The position numbers and the translations under genes are program-made. A model generated the notes under the pieces. The model had not been told where the DNA came from. It searched no databases and worked only from the letters and a program-made list of their open reading frames with translations. Positions 54,139-64,000 of a stretch of 64,000 bases of DNA are shown here, one piece after another. The stretch comes from Lasiosphaeria ovina (taxonomy: Eukaryota > Ascomycota > Sordariomycetes > Sordariales > Lasiosphaeriaceae), in contig JAULSN010000004.1 in the NCBI GenBank assembly GCA_033439765.1, positions 5,528,001 through 5,592,000 on the forward strand, written 5' to 3'. Every line of letters begins with the position of its first letter. The stretch's first letter is position 1.

Positions 54139-55827
54139 ATGTACTCGGCCCCCTATGGCTACCCAAATGCTTCGGGCGGCCCATCCTTTAACGGCGCCCC
54201 ACCCCCTCAGAATCCGCACATGCAGCCTGGTCCATCCCCGAACCAGACCCAGCAGATGATGTATAACACGCAGCAGTTCCCCATGGGCGGACCCCAGGGC
54301 CCTCACTTCCCTGGCGGTCCGAATCCAGCCATGATGGGAGGTGCTGGCCTGGGAGGAATCATGCCGAATACCGCCATGCATCCTATGGCGGCTGCCAATG
54401 GTCAGAGTAAGCCTTTCCCGATTACCTGATGCTGCCTGCTCTCCGATGTGATGTATCCGTCTCGCCTTCTGCCTCTTTCCGTTTCTTCCATCGAATAAGG
54501 TTGTCGGCTGTAATGTTGTTGTCTGTCGCTGGCCAGCACCTAGCCGTATCTTCATCCTGGGAAGACTAACACGCTCCCCCTTTGACAGTGGCATACCAGA
54601 CGCCATACTCAGGCTCGCCATACGGGCCTGCGATCCCGTCCTCGGCGCCGCCTCAGCCGCAGCTCCCCGCAAACTACATGATGTCCAATTCAATAGGACA
54701 ATTCCAGATGAACCAGATGATGCCCCAGCAACAGCAGCAGCAACAACAACAGCATCAACAGCAGCAGCATCAGCAGCAACAGCAACGGCTACAACAGAAT
54801 GAGCAACAACAGAATCAGCAACATCAGCACCATCAGCAACACCAGCAGCAAATTATGCAGCGTATGCACCAAAACCAACAGAACATGTCCATCTCGACTC
54901 CTCAACGCCCCTTCAACACAGGACAAGGTACCCCAAATACCTCAATGCCTCCCCAGCAGCCAGGACAAATTTCTACTCCACAAGGCCACAGTACACCCCA
55001 AAGTCAGACTCCAACCACGGCTCAGCCGATGAGCGCCTCGGGAGCAACCCCACAGACACCTACGTTCCCATCTACAGGGCAGCAGGTGCAACTCAACGGC
55101 ACATCTGGGGCCATGACCCCGCAGAGTCCTGGCACAGAGTCCAGGGATAAGGAGAGATTCTCAGTCCTCTTGGAAATTAACCAGGAGCTTCTATACGAAT
55201 CAGTATCGTTGGTCAACCATCGAGCTGAGCTGAAGAAAGAGCAGGCAGCCGGGGAGGTTAGTGAGGTAAAAAATGGCGAAGTAGACTATGTGGAGGAGGA
55301 AAAGCTGTCAACACAGGACTATGCGCAGTGAGTTTGAACTGTTTTGCTGGACCGCTCTCACCAAACGCTAAACAAGATACAACAGGTGTATGCGCAGGTT
55401 ACAGGCAAATCTAACGTATTTGGCCGCGCTAGCCGACCGCAAACCGTCGGTGCAGGTCCCGCCTTGCCCCGCCTACCTGATGCCCCCTCCATTGAATCTT
55501 AACATCAGGCTCCGTGTACCTCAAAGCACACCGGACGACTCTACCGAGCCGCCAATCAACCCGAGCGTGGATCGACCGGATAGAGATAAGCTCATGAAGG
55601 ACCTGTACAGGAAACTCCAAGCCCTGTTCCCCGGCATTGATCCGAGGAAGGAGCCTGCTGCCCAAATGCCCAACACCAGGGCCCCACCAGGACAGCACCC
55701 AAGCCAAATGGCAATGAAGGCGCCGAACGGCCAAATTCCAGGACCTAATGGCAGCCCTGGTCCTGGCGCGCAGGCTCAGAGGACTCCCCAGATGACAAAT
55801 GCCGCCGCACCGATGCTGCAGTCCTAG
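54139..55827 (+). CDS. SSXT (SS18)/Snf11-like protein, polyglutamine-rich
   Basis: Three exons, 54139-54406, 54589-55327 and 55386-55827, give 482 residues. The N-terminal 90 residues are Gly/Pro/Asn-rich, and a polyglutamine block made of mixed CAG/CAA codons follows (54727-54870). The only folded-looking part, about residues 278-353, has LLEINQELLYESVSLVNHRA then YAQCMRRLQANLTYLAALAD. That pattern of paired helices ending in NLxYLAxxAD is typical of the SSXT/SS18 N-terminal homology domain and yeast Snf11, subunits of SWI/SNF chromatin remodelling complexes. The rest is Pro/Gln-rich. A nuclear role in transcription is inferred from that domain. The call is from pattern memory and could also be another Gln-rich coactivator. 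Confidence 0.75.
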
Positions 55828-58526
55828 GAAGATCAAGCCGTGGTGAGCACTGTTAATGAGCTATGGATGATGAAACATTACTTTGTTGGTATATTTTGGG
55901 GTCTCCCAGATGTGTTTCTGTTTCGGCCCTGCAATAAAGATTGTAGCGTACATGTCTAACGAGATACCTCCAAGTTTGAAGTCGCATAGCCGGAGTGGGG
56001 AGTTTATATCGCGAGTGCTGTTACAAGTGGCATTGTGGATTCTATCTCGGGTTCTTTATAGGGAATGGGGCCTGGAAAACTTCAATTGACAAAATATTTG
56101 GCGTTGGGTCTTGTTGCGTTCGTCAGTTCATTGTCTAACCAAGAGTTGGGTGTTTCTCTCTGCTTGTCAAGCAGATCTGTTGTTGGACTGAGTGTCATCG
56201 CTCCGCCAACGCGCTCGCTTCGATTCCATTTGGCTAAAGTGCTCTATGGCCGTGTAAGAATGTTAGAAGCATGTGTTTTACTAAGGTACGGAGTAGCGAT
56301 CTAGATATCAGGTCCAGAACGAGTGTGTTTCCCTTCTTCTTTTGGAAGAATAAGACTCGCGAATGGGTTTTCGATCTTAATGGAGACAACTCGGCAGCCC
56401 TGAGCTGGTTGCTAGGGATGACAGATACAAGTCACTGAAGGCATTGACGCCTTTCTGTTACGGGCCACACTCAGTAATACACTACTTCGTTTACCTTCAA
56501 GTCGGCTGTCTCGGTAATTTAGTGATCAAGGCATGTGGTCGAATTGCGCTTGTTGTAGCCTAAAGGTGGCGAGAGTCTAGGCTGAGGTCATCTTACGGGA
56601 TCTATATAAACCTTGTTACGGCGGCGACGGCGGCCGTTCAACAAGAGACAGGAGAAAGTTCACACAGAGGGGTAGAAGGCATCGAGGATCTAATCACAAG
56701 AGCTAACTAAAGCCACCCTTTCCACACAGAGAGGTTGTTGGCGGATGGCGTCGCTTGCTGCCTGACATGCTTCAAATGATGGATGTGTCCACCAGTGTCC
56801 CAACGCAAGGCGTCTAGAACTGGCGCTTTAAGGTAAAGTTAATCCTCAGTGCGAAAGGATTGTGTGTGCGGTCAGGTACGGGTGCGCCGCTCTTGGCCCG
56901 GCCGGTCATTGACGGGCCGCATTCCTGCCACATCCAGAAGAAGGGACGACCAAATAGAAGGACGCCGCGCTCACGTTCGGTCGAATCTCCAAGGCCTTCA
57001 CCCGTAATAAAACCTTCCGAAGAGAAAGGAGGCCCAAAGGCACGTTGTGGCCAAACGGCAACACCGCCCCCTTAGAATGTTGGGGAACAAGTCATTGCCT
57101 CCCTGAAATCCTGCTGGTCTCGCCTGGTCGGCACTTTTACGGGCACCAAGAAATTTAGGGTCCCTTACGGAGTATTGGGGAGTGCCCGTTTTGCCACGAG
57201 GAGCGCTTGCTGATACAGGCTTGACAGGATTGCCGACGACGCAGACAACCAATGGGGCTAGTGGATGTATCTCCGTTCGCTGTTCGCGCCTGCCTTACCT
57301 AATGTTTCCTGTGCTCTAATTAGCATGTTATTGTTTTTTCTTTTCTTCAATTAAGTATTTTTGTTGTGTTCTGTGCATTACGTTCGCCTCAATCTATTTC
57401 CGACGGGTGAACGACTTTCGGATGAACGTGACGGGTCAATGTATCGGGTCGTCATCGGTTGTTGCTTGGCTCATTTCGCGTGTGGCCAAAGTACGTTGGG
57501 CGTGCGCGCTCCGGGCCATCGCTAGTGAAGTCCCTTTCTGCCAATTTTGCCAGCGAGATAAATGACTGAACTAGCCTGATGACTGGCCGGACCGAAATCA
57601 AACAGTCGTAAACACCGCGGTTGCACTTTTCGTTCCTGACCAGGGAGGAAAGCTCGCTCGGGTTCAAATGCGCATCTCACCTTGGTAGGTGGGCATTATA
57701 TCATCCCTCGCGCCGGTCCAGGTCATGAAAGCAGGCGTGTCCAATGGGTTGGTCATGCGCGCAAAGCTGTCAATATTCACTCGCCAATCACCTCGGCAAG
57801 GGCAAAGAGTCGAAAACGGCAGTTGAAACCAAACAAGTCCTGGGCGGGTTTAAATCATTGTCGTTTCTTTCCTGCTGTTGATTACGCTGAGGTGAAGGAA
57901 AGAGCGATCTAGTTCGCTACAATTTGTAAACTTCAAGTTCGATTGACTTTTTGGGCGCAAAGCCCGACCTAGAAAGATTCGCGACGGTGCTTGTCCCGGG
58001 TTCCTGGCAGCGCGGAGGCAGGAACAACGCAGGTACAGACACCGGGCAGATGCCGTTGCAGGGGGGAACGGTGCCCAACTTAAAATTAAGGAGATCGCTT
58101 CTGCGAAGGGTGCATTGCCGGGAAGGTACCTTCCCCGCGCAGTGCCGCTTAGGAGTACCTACCCGCTCTTTGGCCCCATTTTTCGTTTGGCAGGAGCCAA
58201 CCAACGCTAATCGCCAACGCCCAGCCCTCACGCCCGTTCATTAATCCACCTCGTTTCCCGTCGATTCTCTGCTCCATCTCCTTTCACCGTTTACCTTCTC
58301 TTCACGCCGAAGAAACCTGTCACTCCTTTAACCATCTCAGAGACTTGTGCTCTATCCATTCGTTTTCGTGCATATCTATGTACCTCATTGACTAGCGAAG
58401 CTATTGAGCTTTTTCGTTTTGCAACTCTCACCCTCAAACAACCCTGTTGTCCTCGAAACGCCGACTCATCTTAAGCGCCCTCTTCCTCCGATCAGATCCT
58501 CCTGTCGCGATCCGCGAAACAAAACA
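55828..58526. other. Gene-poor 2.7 kb interval
   Basis: This lies between two same-strand genes with no supported gene of its own. It contains two TACGGAGTA copies (56287-56295 and 57166-57174) and a GGCGGCGACGGCGGCC stretch near 56620. The final few hundred bases form a pyrimidine-rich leader of the next gene. Confidence 0.55.
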
Positions 58527-59316
58527 ATGCTCGTCCGATCTTTCTCCGCCCTGGCGGCGCTCATGCTCGCCGCCGCCCATGCCGCCGCCGAGCCCATGCC
58601 GTCCAAGCCGAATCCCCAGTTCACGAAGATTTCGACCCGCCAAATGTTCGGTGTGCTTCGTCGTGCGGACGATCCGTACCTGCCAACGCCGTTCTCCTGC
58701 GGAACTGGCAACACGTGCGCGGAGGCTTGCGGCGCCGGTTTTGAGACCTGCACGGCTACCGATAGCCAGGTTCATTGCTTCGATCCTACAGCTGGCGAGA
58801 CCTGCTGCCCCGATAGCACCGGCAGTACGTGATAGCTAGATAATAATGGCGAGACAAGTAGGCGACACGGCTAACTCTTTTGCAGACTCTTGTGAAGCTG
58901 GATTTTTCTGTGCAGCCACCACAACGAAGAGTACAGTGTGCTGCAATAACGGCAAGTCGTTGGAAGACTGTGCCAAGGATAACAAAGTCGTTGGGGTTCT
59001 GGTCTCAGAGACCGCAGCACCGACAACCTCGTCGACAACCGCCCCTGTTTCTTCGTCCACGCCTGTCACGACCACCGCAGCTTCCTCCACGGTAGATAAG
59101 ATCACCACGACAGCTGCTACCACGACAATCTACTCGACGACGTCGAGCACGGCACTCATCCCTACGAGCTTTCCGACGTCTAACATCACGTCGATCATCT
59201 CCAGCCTGCCGTCGCCGCTTCCGACGAAATCTGCGGTTCCGACAGGCGGCGCAGAAAACCTTGCCACTCCGGGGGGGCTGCTCCTCCTTGCGGCCGGTAT
59301 CGCTGCTCTTCTCTAG
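58527..59316 (+). CDS. Cysteine-rich secreted GPI-type protein
   Basis: Two exons, 58527-58824 and 58886-59316, give 242 residues. A signal peptide (LAALMLAAAHAAAE) precedes a cysteine-rich region of about 95 residues containing CGTGNTCAEACGAGFETC and, after the splice, FFCAATTTKSTVCC. A Thr/Ser-rich linker of about 90 residues, probably O-glycosylated, leads to a C-terminal hydrophobic tail (LLLLAAGIAALL), a GPI attachment signal. Function is unknown; such proteins sit at the plasma membrane or wall. The cysteine spacing is not one I can assign, for example not clearly CFEM. Confidence 0.8.
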
Positions 59317-61566
59317 ACTCATGACGGCATCAAGCCTCTGGACATTCTCCCCGAAATGAGCTCCACGGCGAGTTCGGGCCTCCGAGGCCATTACTGCTTC
59401 TACGAGATATGAGACACGACAAAGCCGACCCACGCACCCCTCATACCTAATTCACCCCGCCTCATAATTTGGTGCAAAGTTGGGCGTGTTGTGTGATGCT
59501 TTGGCAATTCTACCTTTTTCGACGCCCGGCTGTTCGGCGCAGGGGTGGCGTTCGATGGCGAGCCTGTTTTCAAGCACTTACTCTTCTGGTGATCTCGCAA
59601 CCTGAGGGGCGGGAAAGGATGTGTCTGGTCGTTGCCCTACCAAAGGATGGATTCATCCGTATTATCTTATACCCTTCGCTCTGGCGCTCTGCCGGAGCAT
59701 TTTCTCTCGGCTTCTGGCTTTGGCTTTTGGGGGGTTGCGTTTTGGGGGGGGATCGGATCCTACTTATTCATGTTCCTATTATTAATTTGCCATGCACACA
59801 ATAACATAACCAACTTTGCACATCTCTACTCTGCCGACTCCTATATCTAGGTATTTCTGCGTCGTCTTTGTCGTCCTTCTTTACCTAAGTGCCGCAAATG
59901 TTTCGCCTTTCTTGCCGTCTCCCTTAAACGCGCGAAGGTGTGGATGGAATGTCGTGCTTTCTGTTGGACACATGCCATTTTTGGTTGAAATGGTGCATAA
60001 GGCCACGCAAAACGTGAGAAGCCATGAGGGAAGAAGCTGCGAGACAATCCCTTTGTTCTCGTCAATCATCATTGGACACGCCCGCCGTGGAAAATTTCGG
60101 GCGACATCGCAGTGATCCATGATCGGCACAAGGAACAAGAACCGGGTTCTTTGAGGAAGTGTTTTGCTCGATTTCCTATACAGACGGTGTCCCGTCTCTT
60201 TGGCTGTTTTGTCTTGGCCTTGCCGCGTTTCGTCAACCGGCTCTCTTCTACTAGCCGCGTTTGTTCGATGAATATTCCTATGCCCCTTCTCTTGCCTATC
60301 CGCCCCTTGTTCTCGCTGCTCTGAGTTCCTAGCTGTCCTTTTCCTTCTACCCAGTGGGTGTGGTGTGTTCCCTGTTCTGGGTTTGTGCCCTTTCTTGCTC
60401 TCCTGGCTGTTCTTGTGTTGGGCTCTCTGGCTATGGTCCAATCCATGAATAGTGCTGGCGCGGTATCTTTGAAGAGTAAGGAATATTGCTAGAAAACAAC
60501 CTGGCCAGGAAAAAGCCTTAATTGTCCACTTTTGGGAGAGATACTCCGTAGGTCTCGCAAGTTCTGTGTGGCAGGTACCAGAGGCCTCACGAACTACTCC
60601 ATCCCTTGACAGAGAAAAAAACATTGAAAGTGAATCGGAAGACAATCCAGGCGCTTTTCACACCACGATGTAAGCATTCGGGGAATAGACTGTCTACAGG
60701 TACCTCCAGAGAGTGAAAACAAGTTTAGAAGCTGGCCCCATCAGCGCTCGTGTTGGTGTTCTCGACGTCATGTCGTTGGTCGTCTCATCTCGGGGCTTTA
60801 TTGGAAACTGGCATGGACACAAGTTTCTTGGAATTGTTATCCCATCATGTATATCATGGAACGACACCCCTCCCCTCCAACGAACTTGAAGGTTTAATAT
60901 TATGTTGTTGTCAGATCACTGGCATCTTTGACGAATCTCTCCACAAGGGCCTGAGTTTATCCATCCCCTTTTTGTCCCTCCACTCAAAGTCTTTTTCTGT
61001 TACTCGTGCTCTCTTCCCTGTACCGAACAACCGCTGTTTCCCGTGCTGTATGGGGCGGCATTTGTCTCAAGCAGTTTGCAACATAATTACCGTACTAGCT
61101 ACGTAGATTAATTCCTCCTGATGACAAGCAATAATGACAAGGTTCACGCAACCGCTTTAAATGAGGCGCTCCATGACTGGCCATTACTCTTTAAACTAGT
61201 AATAATGAAAACGGAAAACGAGCGAAAAATACCTACCGTTAGAAGCAGGAGTCTAAAAACGTTTCCGAAAATAGAGTTTAAGATCTGGGATGTAATTCTG
61301 GGTACCCTAAGGTTTCGGAGACTATCGGCGGGCGGAGGCTGGCTGAGCTTTCGATCTTTTTCTACTTCTCTTTCTTGTCTCAAGTAACTAACCCCGTAAC
61401 ATCTTTCTTCATAGCACGTTGGGCATAAGCTTGTGAGTAAGGTGATCGTACATCATTATTTTCCCCAACGGTCTCCTTGACGTAAGCACCGAGCTAGCTA
61501 TATATATTTGATCCCTTCCAGGCGCACTTAGAGCAGCAGACGCCTGTGATCTCCAACAGCATAAAT
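59317..61566. other. Gene-poor 2.25 kb interval
   Basis: This is convergent 3' space between the GPI protein and the leucine-rich protein. TACTCCGTA lies at 60542-60550. A long open frame on the minus strand (59881-60645) has no family character and unusual composition, so I do not call it. Confidence 0.5.
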
Positions 61567-63279
61567 CTATTTGCCCGTCTCAACACTAAAGACCCTGCCC
61601 TGCCCGGCTCGCTTGCTGCGGACATGTCTCTCGAGCCTTCTGGCAGCTTCACCGACGGTAGCCACGAACCCGGCCTCGCCATCGGACAGGACCTCGCGCG
61701 GGCTCCCGTCGGGCAGGTAGTAACCTGAGCACAGGATCACGGTCGAGATCTTGCCCCAGGTGCCTACCCAATCCACAGCATCATGATCCGCAGAAGCCCA
61801 GAGGGCGGGGCTCCAGACAGCGCAGCCCGTCAGATCGAGGTACTCGAGACCGTAGAGGGCCTTGCTTAACTTGCGGAGGACCGCCACCGCTTCGACCCAG
61901 TCGTTGTCGAGCGAATGGCTATAAGGGCCCGTGCCGCCGTATTGGACAACGCGGCCCTGGGGGGAGACTACCGAGGTGAATTTGGCATTGGGTGTCAGGG
62001 TCGGTTCCGGCCAGAATGCCAGGCTCAGGTGCGTGAGCGTCGGACCGCAGTGGGACGCGAAGGCTAGGAGGTGGCGCCACGACACGTTGCGAGGCAACCA
62101 CAGGTCGAGTGCCAGAGACAGGTGGGTTAGATTCGGGAGCAGGGCGGGCGGGACGACGAGTGCGGCGTCCGCTTCAGGAGCGTCCCATCGATCCGCGAGA
62201 GTCTGACCCGCAAAGTCCTCGTCTGACGTTGGAGAGGACGAGGGAAAAAGGAAACCCGACAGCTCGCGCAGCTTCAGCGACCGTCCAAGACAGCGGGAGA
62301 GGTCGAGGTGGTGGACGTCTTTGTTCATGATACTGGGACTCAGGTATTGCTGCTGACCCTGACCAGACGACGAGTCCGGCGAGACGGGAGTGGCGTCGCC
62401 TTCATTGTCGCCATCCTTTTCGCTATCCGCATCTGCAGGCGGGGGTAGAAGAATGGCTTGTAGGTCGGCGAGAGACACGCCTTCCGTAGTGTATGCGGCC
62501 AGATACGTGATTAGAGCAAGTCGGAGATGCGTGGGAAGATCATAGAGGTAGTAGTGACAGTATTCCTTCTGGAAGGGCCAGTCGAGGGCCAACCCACGCA
62601 AAGCGATGTCGATCAGGCTCCCGGGGCCGGGACAGTAGGCGCCCGGTAGAGGTCGGCGGTCGTCTCTGGGCCGGAGGAAGGACGTCCGGTCCTGGGGACT
62701 GGCAAGCGGGGCGGACGGTGAGAGCCAGCTTCGCGGAGGAGCCGGGCCTGCCGGCGCAAGCCTGCCAGCGCCGAGGCGGGCAGGCCGGCGGGGCCGTGGG
62801 GCGGGTGTCTCGGGAAGGTGGAGGATATCGCGGATAACGGGCGGGACCGACGGCTGCACGTTTAGGGTAGGGGCCTGAGTGGCGCCACTCAGGCGTACAC
62901 GGCGCAGGTTGCTAAGTAGCTCATTGACGCTGCGGCGCTGCTGTGGAGAGCTGTCTGCGAGCTGGTCAGCGGAAGCTCTAGCTAGCTCGAACAGGGGGAG
63001 TAGCAGCAGCAAGCAGGGGGGCACGGGGAAGAAAGGAAAGAAAGAGGGAAACAGAGAGCAGCAGGGCAGCGACGGAAGCACAGGGCAAAGCTCCGTCGGC
63101 ACACGACAGGGCAACCCAAGCTAGACAAGGAACCAAAGTATGGATGGACGCGTGGGTGGAACTGGGAACAAGAGGAAACCTAACGCACCATAGTTGCTGC
63201 TGGCGCCCGAGATGCTGAGCGACGCAGGCGCGGTTGACTGCGGCTTGGTGAATTTGGAATGGTATCGTTTCTTCGGCAT
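61567..63279 (-). CDS. Leucine-rich fungal protein, function unknown
   Basis: Two minus-strand exons, 63279-63189 and 62954-61567, give 492 residues with a split aspartate codon. The start MPKKRYHSKFTKPQ is basic and Ser-rich. The motif SVNELLSNLRR follows the splice, then PPVIRDILHLPETPAPRPRR. The second half has leucine-rich repeat-like units such as LPNLTHLSLAL, TLTHLSLAF and YGLEYLDLTGCA, which suggest a curved LRR scaffold. I recall homologues in many filamentous ascomycetes carrying inconsistent names, and I see no acyltransferase or other enzyme motif. The Pro/Arg-rich centre is probably flexible. The role could be protein binding, but no partner is indicated. Confidence 0.7.
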
Positions 63280-64000
63280 CACATTCTCCTGAGCTAGGGT
63301 CGGCCGGGGCGGACGGACAGGCGCAGGAAGGGTTGATCACTCCTTGCCTGTCGCCGAGTTGTTTTGTAACTCTTTGTTGCAGGCGCAAAAAGACTACAAG
63401 ATCCTGACAGACAGGAGGTTTGACGTTGGCGGGGCTGACGAAGGCAATAAAGTGCATGTCATAGTACAATACATACATATTTATATACAGTACTGTATGT
63501 ACCCTGTGACTCAGAGACGTAATGGCACCACAGCCAAGGTATTATCGGTGGAGCATTTTCATATTTCATAAGGAACGCAGTGTGAGTCGGCCCCTTCCAA
63601 CGAGCTTCCTGCACTTGACTGGCATCCTCGTGAGCAGAGAATAATGGATTGTAAGGTATACGTAGTGCAGGCAAACATACCACCATATGCATACCTGCCC
63701 TACATACCCTCTAAGTAGTACGTACGCCGTTTCTTTTTCGGCCGATTAGAACCTCGAAACGGGCAGGCAGAGGAAGGCGTAATGCCTCAGGGAGCTGAGA
63801 CACCTTCCCGTGATAGCCAAGCGACCAAATAGCGTGTAAGGGTGTGAGTCCATCGCCTTGTCCCCGGCAATACTTGTCGTCCGGTGTTCTTTCTGAAAAG
63901 GAAACAAGTTTGAGAGAAAAGGGAACAAAACATGCAATGAGAGTCTCGGACAGTGACTTGTTTCCAAATATTAGTTAGCACTGTATGTGCAGTATATACA
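63280..64000. other. Right-edge non-coding region
   Basis: This is the promoter side of the leucine-rich protein gene up to the window edge. No supported gene or clear repeat was seen. Confidence 0.55.

Noticed and set aside
59881..60645. 254-codon open frame on the minus strand in a gene-poor stretch
   Set aside because: The composition is Arg/Lys/Ser/Thr-rich without any recognisable domain, the frame overlaps other open frames, and there are no coherent intron borders around it.
1..64000. tRNA or rRNA genes
   Set aside because: I looked for T-loop GGTTCGANTCC-type boxes and paired arms and found none that fold; a covariance-model scan would be decisive.

Overview
The window reads as nuclear DNA of a filamentous ascomycete (Pezizomycotina, most like a Sordariomycete). 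The reasons are GC-rich coding sequence; short spliceosomal introns with GTRNGT donors and YAG acceptors, often preceded by CTAAC/CTGAC branch-point-like sequences; scattered genes on both strands with no operons; and a fungal gene set that includes GPI-anchored wall proteins, GH76 mannosidase, a LAM-type sterol transporter, a fungal MscL channel and a fungus-specific kinase-like family. I reconstructed 21 protein-coding genes by joining reading frames at splice sites. Almost all joins keep frame exactly. No rRNA, tRNA, CRISPR array or intact transposon was found.

Layout, left to right. 1.8-3.5 kb (+): membrane-anchored histidine acid phosphatase. 4.9-6.0 kb (+): small single-pass membrane protein. 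7.3-8.4 kb (+): inositol monophosphatase. 8.9-10.9 kb (+): five-exon protein with an HELGH zinc-protease motif assembled across an intron. 10.9-14.4 kb: gene-poor. 14.4-16.2 kb (+): MFS transporter. 17.1-18.4 kb (+): CNS1/TTC4 co-chaperone. 18.9-20.7 kb (-): MIT-like plus coiled-coil protein. 21.8-26.0 kb (+): GRAM/VASt sterol transporter. 26.8-28.6 kb (-): FOL1-type HPPK-DHPS. 29.4-30.7 kb (+): nitronate monooxygenase. 31.7-34.0 kb (-): kinase-like protein of different base composition. 36.1-37.2 kb (+): four-span SUR7-like protein. 38.5-39.1 kb (+): MscL. 39.5-40.1 kb (-) and 42.6-43.7 kb (+): secreted GPI-type proteins. 45.8-47.2 kb (+): GH76. 47.5 kb: CCAAT-bearing hexamer array. 48.4-49.7 kb (-): HIS5. 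51.3-52.4 kb (+): CE16 esterase. 54.1-55.8 kb (+): SSXT/Snf11-like protein. 58.5-59.3 kb (+): cysteine-rich GPI protein. 61.6-63.3 kb (-): leucine-rich protein.

The genes do not form a biosynthetic cluster. By theme they cover primary metabolism (folate, histidine, inositol), the cell surface (GH76, three GPI-type proteins, SUR7-like, MscL, CE16, the anchored phosphatase), lipid transfer and membrane trafficking (LAM, MIT protein), proteostasis (CNS1) and chromatin (SSXT-like). The best leads for something undescribed are the HELGH protein, the atypical kinase-like gene, the MIT/coiled-coil protein, and two recurrent intergenic words (TACGGAGTA and TACCTWAGGTA-type).
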